Below, one piece after another: positions 20,724 through 29,366 of a DNA stretch of 30,811 bases. The first letter of the stretch is position 1. Every line of letters begins with the position of its first letter. Both the position numbers and the translations under genes were made by a program. The stretch comes from UBA5272 sp964393005 (GTDB lineage Bacteria; Patescibacteriota; Minisyncoccia; Phycocordibacterales; UBA5272), in assembly GCA_964393005.1 (NCBI GenBank), contig CAYMRR010000003.1, positions 1 through 30,811 of the forward strand, read 5' to 3'. The notes under the pieces were generated by a model. It was not told where the DNA came from. It was given only the letters and a program-made list of their open reading frames with translations, and made no database searches.

Positions 20724-23700
20724 ATGAATAATTTTGAATCTAGATATCAAAAACTTAATGAAAAGCAAAGAGAAGCCGTAGACTCTATAGAAGGACCTTT
20801 ACTTGTAGTGGCAGGTCCAGGAAGCGGTAAGACAGAGCTTCTTTCTCTTAGAGCTGCCAATATCTTAAAAGAAACCCAAGTCTCTCCTGGAAATATTTTA
20901 CTTTTAACTTTTACAGAAAATGGAGCTAAAAATATGCGAGAAAGGCTGGTAGGCTTAATAGGGGAAGCTGGGTATAGGGTAGCAATTTATACTTTTCATG
21001 CTTTTGCTGGAGATGTAATGAGTAAATATGGAGAATATTTTTTTGAAGGAGCCACTTTTAGACCAGCTACAGAAATAGAAAAAATAAATATAGTAGAGAA
21101 AATATTAGAATCTCTTCCTAAAGAAAACCCTTTAGCTAGTAAACACACTGAAATGGGCTTTACTTATTTAAAAGATATTTTTGTTTGTATATCTGCACTT
21201 AAAAAAGGAAATTTGTCTGGAGAAGAATTTAAAGAAAAAATAAAGAAAAATACAAGTGAATATGAAGAGATTAACACAAAACTTTCTGAATACTTCTTTG
21301 AAATAGCAGGAAAGAGTAAGATGGAGATTTTAAGAGAGACTTATTTAAAAATATATAGCGAACTAAAAGATTTGAGTCAAAATGAAAATGAGACAGCTAC
21401 TTTTCTTTTAAATATTTTATCTTTAGAAATTTCTCTTACAGAAAATACTGGTAAAGCAAACAACCTTACAGCTTGGAAAAATAAATATTTTACTAAAGAT
21501 GAAAGTGGAGACTCTTTTATATTAAAAGATAGTAGAAAAGAAAAAATAGAAAGATGGTTTGCTTTTGAAGACATATATGAAAAATACAATCAAAAAATGA
21601 ATGAAGCTGGACTTTATGACTTTGACGATATGATTTTTAAAGTAGGAAGAGAGCTAGACAAAAATATAGGATTAAGAAATGAGCTTGAAGAAAGATATCA
21701 ATATATTATGATTGACGAATTTCAAGATACTTCTGATTCTCAGTTTAACCTGATACTAAACCTCACTAAAAGTGAAATAAATGAAGGTAGAGCAAATATA
21801 ATGGCTGTAGGAGATGATGATCAGGCAATATTTAAATTCCAAGGAGCAGAGCTAGATAATATTACAAAATTTAGGAAATCTTATAGAGATGTAAAAGTAA
21901 TAACTTTAGATAAAAATTATCGTTCTACTCAAAATATTTTAGATGAAGCTAGGAATTTAATAGTAAAAATAGAAGATAGGCTAGAAACTAGATTTCCAGA
22001 TATAAATAAAAAAATTAAAGCAGAAAATGAAAACCTTATAAAAGCTCACAAAGGAGAAATAATAGAAAAAACTTTTGATAATATTTATAGTGAATTTGAT
22101 TTTGTAGCTAAAGAAATAGATTCTTTGCTTAAAAATGGAGTTAAGCCTGAAGAAATAAGTGTGATTTCTAGAACTCATGCAAATTTAAAACAATTAGCTC
22201 TTATACTTAATGAATATAAAATCCCTTATAGTTATGAAAAAGAAGAAAATGTTTTTGATAAAGAAATAATAAAAGAAATAATAACTTTGGTAGAATTTGC
22301 TGAAAGTGGTTTAGAAAATATAAGAGAAGATTTACTTCCAGAAATTTTAACTTATAAATTTTGGAATATACCAAGAATAGAAGTTTGGAAAATAGCTGAA
22401 AAAGTACGAGCTAGAGAAATAAAAAGAGGGGAAGCTGGAGAAAGAATATATATAAAACCATCTTGGATGGAAACCATGTTAGAAAGTGAAAATCAAGAAA
22501 TAAAAGAAATGGCAAAATTTCTTATAGAGCTTGCTACTGATGCTAAATCTTTACCACTTTTACATTTAATAGATAAAATAATAGGTACAAGAGAATGGGA
22601 AGTCGATAGTGATTATGATGATTCTCTACAAAAAGAAGATAAAAAGATAAATTATCTCTCTCCTTTTAGAGAATATTATTTTGGACAGAGAAATTTTGAT
22701 CACAATAAACCAGAATATTTAGACTTTCTTTTTTCTTTGCGAACCTTTATAGGATCTTTAAGAGAATATAAAGGTGGAGAAATTCTTTATGCAAAAGACT
22801 TAAAAGAATTTGTAAATATTTATGAAAATAATTCTTATCTTTCTTTATCTACTATTTCTCCTTTTGCTACAAGTGAAAAAGCTATAATTTTGCAAACAGC
22901 ACACAAAAGTAAAGGCCTTGAATATGAATATGTCTTTATATTAAATAGTGATGAAGATGAATGGAATGGAAGGGCTATACCAAACAAAATAGGTATGCCA
23001 ATAAATATGCCACTTCTTCCTTTAAGTGATGATATTTCAGATAGAGTAAGGCTTTATTATGTAGCCATGACTAGAGCCAAGCATACTTTATATATGACTA
23101 ATAATAAAGATAAATTTTCTATGCTTCTATCTGAGAAAATTATAAAAAAAGAAGAAGAAAAAGAAATAAGCGAAAAACTAGTAAACTCTTTATTTATAAA
23201 AGAAGGTGAAATATTTTTGGAAGATGAAAAAGTCCTTTTGAAAAGAATCTTAGAAAATTATAAAATGCCTGTAACTCATCTTATCAACTTTTTGAATATA
23301 GAAAGAGTTGGACCTGAAAAGTTTTTGGAGCAAAACTTACTTCGCTTTCCTCAAGCTATGAGCCCTACAAGTATTTATGGGTCTGCTATGCATGAAGCTT
23401 TACAAAACTATTATCTTTATAAAAAGAAATATGATAAAAATCCAGATTTTGATAGAGTAATAAACTTTTATAGAAATGCTTTAAATAAAGGAGCCTTAGA
23501 TAAAATTCAATATGAAAAATATTATAATTTTGGAGTAAAAAATCTAGAGACTTTTATAGAATATTTGGAAAAGAAAGAAGAAATAGGAAAAATAGAAGTA
23601 GAAGTAAATTTTGCTAATGAAGGAGTAATGATTAAAAATGTGCCAGCGACAGGGAAAATAGATAAATTAGTTATAGAAGGCGGTAGCGCTAAAGTTATAG

Positions 23701-24098
23701 ATTTTAAAACTGGTAAAAGTATAGCTAGCTGGGAAAAACAAAAATCTGATTATGAAAAAATAAAAGTACACTTTTTTAAATATCAGCTAGCATATTATGC
23801 TCTTTTGCTTAAAAATTCTAGAAGCTATGAAAAGTATAATTTTGATACAGGGACTATAGAGTTTTTAGAAGTAAATACTAAAAATGAAATAGAATCTTTA
23901 AAATTAGAAAATGATAAAGAATTTTTGGAGCTTATAGAAAGGGTAGAAAAGCTAGCAAATATTGTTTATGAAAAAATAATGAATCTCGATTTTCCAGATA
24001 CTAGTAAATATAAAATGAAAATAGATGGAGAAGAGAAAAATGTTAAACTAAAAGATATATTGGCGTTTGAAGATGATTTATTAGAAGGTAAAATATAA
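20724..24098 (+). CDS. UvrD/AddA-like helicase with C-terminal RecB-type nuclease
   Basis: This superfamily 1 3'-5' DNA helicase is fused to a PD-(D/E)XK nuclease (1124 residues), the build of AddA. Helicase motifs in order: Q motif LNEKQREAV (11-19), Walker A GPGSGKT (31-37), LLTFTENGAKNMRERL, Walker B IMIDEFQDTSDSQ (about 327), VGDDDQAIFKFQGA (about 361), LDKNYRSTQNIL, TAHKSKGLEYEYVF (about 726) and RLYYVAMTRAKHTL (about 776). The nuclease part has the conserved His in SAMHEAL (about 888) and GKIDKL ... VIDFKTGKS (about 970-998). It should unwind and trim double-strand DNA ends. A second nuclease gene follows after 11 bp. No AddB helicase is present next to it. Confidence 0.93.
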   Translation: MNNFESRYQKLNEKQREAVDSIEGPLLVVAGPGSGKTELLSLRAANILKETQVSPGNILLLTFTENGAKNMRERLVGLIGEAGYRVAIYTFHAFAGDVMSKYGEYFFEGATFRPATEIEKINIVEKILESLPKENPLASKHTEMGFTYLKDIFVCISALKKGNLSGEEFKEKIKKNTSEYEEINTKLSEYFFEIAGKSKMEILRETYLKIYSELKDLSQNENETATFLLNILSLEISLTENTGKANNLTAWKNKYFTKDESGDSFILKDSRKEKIERWFAFEDIYEKYNQKMNEAGLYDFDDMIFKVGRELDKNIGLRNELEERYQYIMIDEFQDTSDSQFNLILNLTKSEINEGRANIMAVGDDDQAIFKFQGAELDNITKFRKSYRDVKVITLDKNYRSTQNILDEARNLIVKIEDRLETRFPDINKKIKAENENLIKAHKGEIIEKTFDNIYSEFDFVAKEIDSLLKNGVKPEEISVISRTHANLKQLALILNEYKIPYSYEKEENVFDKEIIKEIITLVEFAESGLENIREDLLPEILTYKFWNIPRIEVWKIAEKVRAREIKRGEAGERIYIKPSWMETMLESENQEIKEMAKFLIELATDAKSLPLLHLIDKIIGTREWEVDSDYDDSLQKEDKKINYLSPFREYYFGQRNFDHNKPEYLDFLFSLRTFIGSLREYKGGEILYAKDLKEFVNIYENNSYLSLSTISPFATSEKAIILQTAHKSKGLEYEYVFILNSDEDEWNGRAIPNKIGMPINMPLLPLSDDISDRVRLYYVAMTRAKHTLYMTNNKDKFSMLLSEKIIKKEEEKEISEKLVNSLFIKEGEIFLEDEKVLLKRILENYKMPVTHLINFLNIERVGPEKFLEQNLLRFPQAMSPTSIYGSAMHEALQNYYLYKKKYDKNPDFDRVINFYRNALNKGALDKIQYEKYYNFGVKNLETFIEYLEKKEEIGKIEVEVNFANEGVMIKNVPATGKIDKLVIEGGSAKVIDFKTGKSIASWEKQKSDYEKIKVHFFKYQLAYYALLLKNSRSYEKYNFDTGTIEFLEVNTKNEIESLKLENDKEFLELIERVEKLANIVYEKIMNLDFPDTSKYKMKIDGEEKNVKLKDILAFEDDLLEGKI

Positions 24099-24109
24099 AT
24101 ATTAAAATT

Positions 24110-25129
24110 ATGGCATATGATCCTTATACAGCAGTTTGGCTTTCGCATTCTTCTATTACAGACTTTTTGTCTTGTAATAGACTTTATTATTTAAAAAATA
24201 TATTTAAAGATCCAGTTTCTAGAAGAAAAATAAATATTGCTTCTCCATATTTATCTTTGGGTTCTGCAGTACACAATACTTTAGAAGATTTAAAGAATTT
24301 AAGTCAAGAAGAAAGAGAAAAAGAAATAAAAGAAAATCTTTTAGAAAATTTTAAAAAAAATTGGCAAAATTATACAGGAGAAAAAGGAGGATTTTTAAAC
24401 ACTGAAGAAGAAAAAGAGTTTTTTGAAAGAGGGGAAAGTATTATAAAAAACATCATTAAAGATCCTAAAATTTTATTAAATAAAATAATAAAAGAAAATT
24501 ATTTTTGGGAAAGAGATTTGCATAATGGTTTTAATCCACATTTTCCAATTTCTCTTGAATACAATTTAGTATTAAATGGAGCAATAGATTGGCTAGAATA
24601 TTTAGAAGATAAAAATAGTATAAGAGTTATAGACTTTAAAACAGGAAGAAATGATGAAAAGGAAGAATCTTTTCAACTACCTATTTACTATCTTCTTATT
24701 GATAATTTAGATAAAAAGAAAAAATACAAAGTAGATTCTGTAGCTTATTGGTATTTAGATCATGAAAATAAAAAAGAAAATACAGAGCATAAGGAGTTAG
24801 AGATAATAGAATTAAATAAAGAAAAATTAGAAGAAATTAAAAAGAAAGAAAAAGAAATAATAGAAATTGGTAAATCTATAAAAGCATTTAGAGAAAACGG
24901 AATATATAAATGCAATAATGAAAAAGTAGAAGGGGAGGGATGTTTTTATTGTCGAGATTTTGAAAAGGTTTATCTTTATATAAAAGAAAGAGAAGAAAGA
25001 TTAAAAAATAAAGAAAATGGTAACATAATATCTCTAGATTTAAATAAAGATGAAAATAAGACAGACTTGGTAAAATATGTAGGGCTTTCTGATTATAAAC
25101 AAGATTTGTATATAGTAAAATCTAAATAA
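24110..25129 (+). CDS. Stand-alone PD-(D/E)XK nuclease, probable Fe-S type
   Basis: This 339-residue RecB/Cas4-like nuclease has a first motif with cysteine (LSHSSITDFLSCNRLYYL, C22), the conserved His in LGSAVHNTLEDL, and the catalytic GAIDWLEYL ... RVIDFKTGRND (about 155-180) followed by QLPIYYLL. Three further cysteines (about 268, 278, 281 in KCNNEKVEGEGCFYC) complete a C-n-C-x9-C-x2-C set like the Fe-S cluster of AddB and Cas4. It lies 11 bp after the helicase-nuclease gene and probably works with it, so the pair may form a reduced AddAB. No cas gene is nearby, which argues against Cas4. It overlaps the convergent PIF1-like gene by 8 bp. Confidence 0.88.
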   Translation: MAYDPYTAVWLSHSSITDFLSCNRLYYLKNIFKDPVSRRKINIASPYLSLGSAVHNTLEDLKNLSQEEREKEIKENLLENFKKNWQNYTGEKGGFLNTEEEKEFFERGESIIKNIIKDPKILLNKIIKENYFWERDLHNGFNPHFPISLEYNLVLNGAIDWLEYLEDKNSIRVIDFKTGRNDEKEESFQLPIYYLLIDNLDKKKKYKVDSVAYWYLDHENKKENTEHKELEIIELNKEKLEEIKKKEKEIIEIGKSIKAFRENGIYKCNNEKVEGEGCFYCRDFEKVYLYIKEREERLKNKENGNIISLDLNKDENKTDLVKYVGLSDYKQDLYIVKSK

Positions 25130-26870
25130 AAACTCTAAAAAGTTTTAAAGTATTAAAATCTATATTTATATTAAAATCATAATTTAATTTTTTATGTTTT
25201 GCGGTTAGCCCTGTATCTTCTTTTAAAACTTGCAAAATATTTTTAATATTTCCTTTTGTATAATTTTTCTCTAAATCTTTTAATATATAATTTATATCTT
25301 TTTTATTGATTTCTTTTCCTGAAAGTAATTCTTCAATATGAGAAATAATGGTCCCTAAAGTTAGATTTCTTTTTTCTGCTATTTCTTCAGGAAGAAATTT
25401 GTCGTCTAAAAGGAAGTTTTTAGTTATTATAGTAGTTTTTATTTTTTCTTTCTTTTCATATTTTTCTTCTACTATTTCTATTTTAGCAATAGAGCCACCA
25501 CTAGCTAAAATAAAATCTTTTTGTTTTTCTTTTAAGGCTTTATTTAATTTTTTATCTAAATAATATTTTTCTAAAGCTTTTTTAGCATTAATAGATTTTT
25601 TTTGAAAGAGTTTATCTTGCTCTAAAACAAAAGGGTTTATTTTTAAGGCATTGTCATGAAGTCCTAAAAGGTTTATATTTTCCAATTTTTTTACCCTTGA
25701 AAGAGCTACATACCCCATACCTGTACCAAAAGCTCGAGAAAGGTCTATTTCTGCAGCATCTAGAGTCATTCCTTGAGATTTATGCACTGTTATGGCCCAA
25801 GCATAGCGAAGAGGTATTTGAGTGATTTCCGCCAAAACTTTTCCTTCATCATTAGAATATTGCCAACAATCTTCTCCTACACATATAGTTTTTCCATCAA
25901 AAGTTTCTACTATTGGTTTATCAAAATCATCAAAACCTATTACTTCTCCCAAAGTACCATTTTGATATTTTCTCTCTTTGTCATTTTTAATAAATATTAC
26001 TTTAGTACCTTTTTTGAGAGACAATACTTCAGAAGCTAAGCAATTTTGCTTTAAAGATTCTATATAATTTTTTTTACCAGAATTTTGCATTTTATAGCTT
26101 ATTTCTTTAGAGCTAGAAGAAAGCAAATTATATTTTTCTATATTTATAGTATCTACATCTATATTATGAGTATAGAGCTTTAAAATTTCTTTCTTTTTAT
26201 TTATAGTCTGGTTTTTGTTTATTTTTTTTAGTTTTAAAGAGAGATTTTTCCAATCTTTTTTAAAACGAATATCGTTTAATATGGTGTTTAATTTATTATC
26301 TTCTTGTCTATAATTTTTTTCTAGATAACATATAATCGGGTTTAATTCTTGCCAAGCTTTTGAATTGTAAGCAAATTCTTTCTCTTCCTTATTTTCTAAT
26401 TCTTTGTCATCAAGATTATTAAAATTTGTTTTTACTACAGGTGGAAGCTGAAAAAAATCTCCACAAAAAATAATTTGTATACCAGCAAAAGGTTTGTCAC
26501 TTTTTAATAGTTTTTTAAATAGAGTATTTATCATATCTAGCTTACTAGCATGAAGCATAGATATTTCATCTATTATTAATACTTTTGCTCTCTCATATTT
26601 TTTATAAAGTTTCTCATTTTGTTCTAATTTGTCTAGAGTATAATTATCTAGTTTTTCATAAATACCAATTCCACTCCAAGAGTGTATTGTCTGCCCTCCT
26701 ATATGGGTAGCCGCAATACCAGTAGAAGCTGTGACAATAGGGTTTATAGAGTGGGATTTTAAATAATGAATATATTTATTTAATACAAAAGTCTTTCCAG
26801 TACCCGCAGCACCTGTAAGGAATACAGAATGTCCCATTTTTAATATATCCAAAGCTTCTTCTTGAGTCAT
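25122..26870 (-). CDS. PIF1-like DNA helicase with C-terminal helix-turn-helix
   Basis: This superfamily 1B 5'-3' helicase (PIF1/RecD group) has 582 residues. Walker A is TGAAGTGKTF (19-28), then VTASTGIAATHIGGQTIHSW, Walker B VLIIDEISML, FCGDFFQLPPV, YRQEDNKLN, and the C-terminal RYAWAITVHKSQGMTLDAAE and GYVALSRVKKL. The last 110 residues hold a helix-turn-helix of the type found after RecQ and PIF1 helicases in some bacteria (FLPEEIAEKRNLTLGTIISH, HTH_40-like). Such enzymes remove blocks such as G-quadruplexes or R-loops; the role here is not shown. The stop (TAG) overlaps the convergent nuclease gene by 8 bp, leaving no room for a terminator. Confidence 0.92.
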   Translation of the reverse strand: MTQEEALDILKMGHSVFLTGAAGTGKTFVLNKYIHYLKSHSINPIVTASTGIAATHIGGQTIHSWSGIGIYEKLDNYTLDKLEQNEKLYKKYERAKVLIIDEISMLHASKLDMINTLFKKLLKSDKPFAGIQIIFCGDFFQLPPVVKTNFNNLDDKELENKEEKEFAYNSKAWQELNPIICYLEKNYRQEDNKLNTILNDIRFKKDWKNLSLKLKKINKNQTINKKKEILKLYTHNIDVDTINIEKYNLLSSSSKEISYKMQNSGKKNYIESLKQNCLASEVLSLKKGTKVIFIKNDKERKYQNGTLGEVIGFDDFDKPIVETFDGKTICVGEDCWQYSNDEGKVLAEITQIPLRYAWAITVHKSQGMTLDAAEIDLSRAFGTGMGYVALSRVKKLENINLLGLHDNALKINPFVLEQDKLFQKKSINAKKALEKYYLDKKLNKALKEKQKDFILASGGSIAKIEIVEEKYEKKEKIKTTIITKNFLLDDKFLPEEIAEKRNLTLGTIISHIEELLSGKEINKKDINYILKDLEKNYTKGNIKNILQVLKEDTGLTAKHKKLNYDFNINIDFNTLKLFRVFI

Positions 26871-26884
26871 AATAAATTATTTCT

Positions 26885-26893
26885 ATTTTAACA
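26885..26893 (-). promoter_or_regulatory. Extended -10 of the PIF1-like gene
   Basis: Minus strand TGT then TAAAAT (26890-26885), leader of about 8 nt to the ATG at 26870. No good -35 at 17 bp. Confidence 0.45.
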
Positions 26894-26911
26894 TATTCTT
26901 CTTTTTAAAAT

Positions 26912-26938
26912 AAAAAAGCGACAAATTAATGCCGCTTT
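26912..26938 (-). terminator. Intrinsic terminator after the small membrane gene
   Basis: On the minus strand AAAGCGGC pairs with GTCGCTTT (one G-T pair) around an 8-nt loop, then six T residues. It separates the gene at 26946 from the PIF1-like gene downstream on the same strand. Confidence 0.85.
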
Positions 26939-26945
26939 ATTTTAT

Positions 26946-27200
26946 CTATTTCTTTTTTTGAGAGAGCACAAATCTGTCTATAATTTTTTTATTAGCTCTG
27001 TAAAAAAGAACTAATAATAAAATATAAACAATAACTCCCCAGATTGGAGCAAATACTCTAAGATCAGCGGATAGCCAATCTACAAAAGGTATTACGAAAA
27101 TAAACACTCCAAGAGCTGTGGCTAAAAGCACAGTTCCTTGGAAAGAAGTTTCTATACCCTTACTCCAAAGTATAGAATTTATTAAAAAGAATTTTTTCAT
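26946..27200 (-). CDS. Small two-span membrane protein, unknown
   Basis: The 84 residues have two hydrophobic spans (about 22-41 and 50-68), a tryptophan-containing loop (FVDWLSADLRVFAPIWG) and a basic C-terminus (YRANKKIIDRFVLSQKKK). No family is recognised. It has one of the strongest promoters in the window (perfect TTGACA, 17 bp, TGC-TATGAT) and its own terminator, so it is a well-expressed single gene. The leader shares a sequence block with the leader at 4753-4775. Codon use and start context (TATAAAAATG) look like its neighbours. Confidence 0.75.
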   Translation of the reverse strand: MKKFFLINSILWSKGIETSFQGTVLLATALGVFIFVIPFVDWLSADLRVFAPIWGVIVYILLLVLFYRANKKIIDRFVLSQKKK

Positions 27201-27244
27201 TTTTATATATTTTTAAGTTTTAAAGAGCATATTTTACCAATTAT

Positions 27245-27273
27245 ATCATAGCAAATAGTTATATATTTGTCAA
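27245..27273 (-). promoter_or_regulatory. Strong extended -10 promoter of the small membrane gene
   Basis: Minus strand: TTGACA (27273-27268), a spacer of 17 bp, TGC and TATGAT (27250-27245), then ATAATTGG and, after four bases, the block ATATGCTCT. The same post-promoter block follows the promoter at 4725-4753. The leader is about 38 nt. Confidence 0.8.
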
Positions 27274-27325
27274 GTCTTTTAGGGTTTGTGTTTTAAATTA
27301 TAAAAATGTAAGATTCTCTTTTTTA

Positions 27326-27334
27326 TGATATTAT
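27326..27334 (+). promoter_or_regulatory. Extended -10 of the serS operon
   Basis: TGA and TATTAT (27329-27334), leader about 38 nt before the ATG at 27379. No T-box-like structure is visible in this short leader. Confidence 0.5.
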
Positions 27335-27378
27335 TTATTAATATACATTAAAAACAATATTAAATTAGCTAGAAAATT

Positions 27379-28641
27379 ATGTTAGATATTAAATTTATAA
27401 GAGAAAATCCAGAATTAATTAAAATGGCTGCTCAAAAGAAGCATGTTAATTTTGAAGTTGATGAGCTTATAAGCTTAGATAAAGAAAGAGTAGAGTTTTT
27501 ACAAAAGATAGAAGATTTGCGAGCCAAACAAAATAAAGTTTCTAGCGAAATTCCTTCAGCTTCACAAGAAGAAAAAGAAGCTAAAATTAAAGAAATGAGT
27601 CTGGTAAAAGAAGAGCTTAAAAAACTAGAAGAAAAGTTTGAAAAAATTATGATTTCTTGGAAAGATTTAATGTTGAAAGTTCCAAATGTTCCTGATATGA
27701 GTGTCCCAGAAGGAAAGTCTGATGAAGACAATCAAGAAATAAAAGTTTGGGGAGTAAAACCACAATTTAATTTTGAACCTAAAAATCATATAGAAATAAT
27801 GGAAAATCTTAAAATGGTAGATTTTGAAAGAGGTTCAAAAGTTCATGGATTTAGAGGATATTTTTTGACAGGAGATGGAGCTAGACTTTCTTTTGCTATT
27901 TGGAATTATGCATTAGACTTTTTTAGTAAAAGAGGATATAACCCTGTTATACCTCCTGTAATAGTGAGAAAAGAAAATCTTTATGGTACCGGGCATCTGC
28001 CAGGAGATGCAGACGATTATTATGTAACACAAGATGATGATGCTTTAGCTGGGACAGCTGAGGTACCTCTTATGGGTTTTCATAGAGATGAGATATTAGA
28101 TATTAAAAACTTGCCAGTTAAATATTTAGGATTTTCACCATGTTTTCGTAGAGAAGCAGGAAGCTATTCTAAAGATGTAAAAGGCTTAATAAGAGTGCAT
28201 GAATTTTATAAATTTGAGCAGTTTATATTATGTGAAGCTAATCATGAAGAATCTGTAAAATATCATGAAGAATTAAATAGAAATACAGAAGAATTTATAG
28301 AATCTTTAAAAATACCATATCATACAGTAGTAAACTGTGGAGGAGATCTTGGTCAAGGACAAGTGAAAAAATATGATGTAGAGCTTTGGGTTCCTAAAGA
28401 AGAAAAGTATAGAGAAATATCTAGTGCTTCTTATTTTCACGATTTTCAAGCTAGAAGATCAAATGTAAAATATAGAGATGAAGAAGGAAAAGTTCGTTTT
28501 GTCCACTCTTTAAATTGTACTGCTATACCTACTCCTAGAATACTTGTTTCTTTAGTAGAAAATTATCAAAATGAGGATGGATCTGTAAATATACCAGAAA
28601 TACTTATTCCTTATATGCAAGGAAGAACTAAAATAGATTAA
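27379..28641 (+). CDS. serS: Seryl-tRNA synthetase
   Basis: This class II enzyme charges tRNA-Ser. The 420 residues start with MLDIKFIRENPELIKMAAQKK and the long tRNA-binding coiled-coil arm (about 25-105). The catalytic core has WNYALDFFSKRGYNPVIPPVIV (motif 1 region), FSPCFRREAGSYSKDVKGLI and RVHEFYKFEQF (motif 2). Motif 3, HSLNCTAIPTPRILVSLVEN, differs from the usual 'LNgSglAvgR' but keeps the arginine. The length is normal. It heads a cluster with the gene at 28653 (11 bp apart) and the dihydrouridine synthase (14-bp overlap). Confidence 0.97.
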   Translation: MLDIKFIRENPELIKMAAQKKHVNFEVDELISLDKERVEFLQKIEDLRAKQNKVSSEIPSASQEEKEAKIKEMSLVKEELKKLEEKFEKIMISWKDLMLKVPNVPDMSVPEGKSDEDNQEIKVWGVKPQFNFEPKNHIEIMENLKMVDFERGSKVHGFRGYFLTGDGARLSFAIWNYALDFFSKRGYNPVIPPVIVRKENLYGTGHLPGDADDYYVTQDDDALAGTAEVPLMGFHRDEILDIKNLPVKYLGFSPCFRREAGSYSKDVKGLIRVHEFYKFEQFILCEANHEESVKYHEELNRNTEEFIESLKIPYHTVVNCGGDLGQGQVKKYDVELWVPKEEKYREISSASYFHDFQARRSNVKYRDEEGKVRFVHSLNCTAIPTPRILVSLVENYQNEDGSVNIPEILIPYMQGRTKID

Positions 28642-28652
28642 GTTTATTATAA

Positions 28653-29366
28653 ATGCCTAAAAAGAAAAAAAGAAGATTAAAAAAGAATGTTAAAAGAATT
28701 TTGTATTCTTTTGTTTTACTTTTAATAATTGGAGGGATATTTTTTTTAAATTTTAAAAAAATAATAGATTTAAATAAAGTTTGGAAAAATATAGCTTTGA
28801 CTACTGAAAATATAAAAATAAATTTTAAAGATAAAAAAGAAAAAAAAGATTTGGATACAGATATTAAATTTCAAAAAAAAGCAGAAGAATTTATATCTTT
28901 ATTTCGTAACAGACTTCCTAGTAGAAATTTAAATTTTGCTCTAGCTGGTGAAGTTTCTAATAAAGGAGATTTGAAAATATTTTTAAAAGATACCGAAAAA
29001 GAACAAGGATATATTTTTATAAATATAAAAGATGATCCAGAATATATTTGGATGACATTGGTGTCAGCTTTGGATGCTAATCCTTTAAAAGAAGATATAG
29101 AAAAAGATTTAAATCTTTTAGATTATATAGATTTAAGATATTCTAAACTTTTCTATAAATTTTATACTAAAAATGAAATAGAAAAAAGAAATACTTTAGT
29201 TAAAGAAAATATAGAAGAAAGTTCAATAGAAGAAATAGAAGAAAATATAGAAGAAGATTTAGAAGAAAATGAAAGAAATAATATAGCTCCAGGAAACAAT
29301 ATGCCTACAGTGGTAAATATTTTACTGGAAGAAGATATAGAATTGCAAAATCATGAAGAAGAATAA
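28653..29366 (+). CDS. Membrane-anchored protein, weakly FtsQ-like, unknown
   Basis: This encodes 237 residues: a strongly basic N-terminus (PKKKKRRLKKNVKR), one span (about 17-34), and an extracytoplasmic part. The segment LKEDIEKDLNLLDYIDLRYS with FYKFYTK near 155-180 resembles the end of the FtsQ/DivIB beta domain, where '.yIDLR....vyvK' is typical. There is no visible POTRA domain, so the assignment is weak. A very acidic tail follows (EENIEESSIEEIEENIEEDL). The gene is between serS and a dihydrouridine synthase and overlaps the latter by 14 bp, so the three are likely one operon. Function is not established. Confidence 0.6.
   Translation: MPKKKKRRLKKNVKRILYSFVLLLIIGGIFFLNFKKIIDLNKVWKNIALTTENIKINFKDKKEKKDLDTDIKFQKKAEEFISLFRNRLPSRNLNFALAGEVSNKGDLKIFLKDTEKEQGYIFINIKDDPEYIWMTLVSALDANPLKEDIEKDLNLLDYIDLRYSKLFYKFYTKNEIEKRNTLVKENIEESSIEEIEENIEEDLEENERNNIAPGNNMPTVVNILLEEDIELQNHEEE

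Noticed and set aside
24110..25129. Cas4 of a CRISPR system
   Set aside because: The fold and cysteines resemble Cas4, but there are no repeats, no cas1 or cas2, and the gene is tied to an AddA-like helicase.
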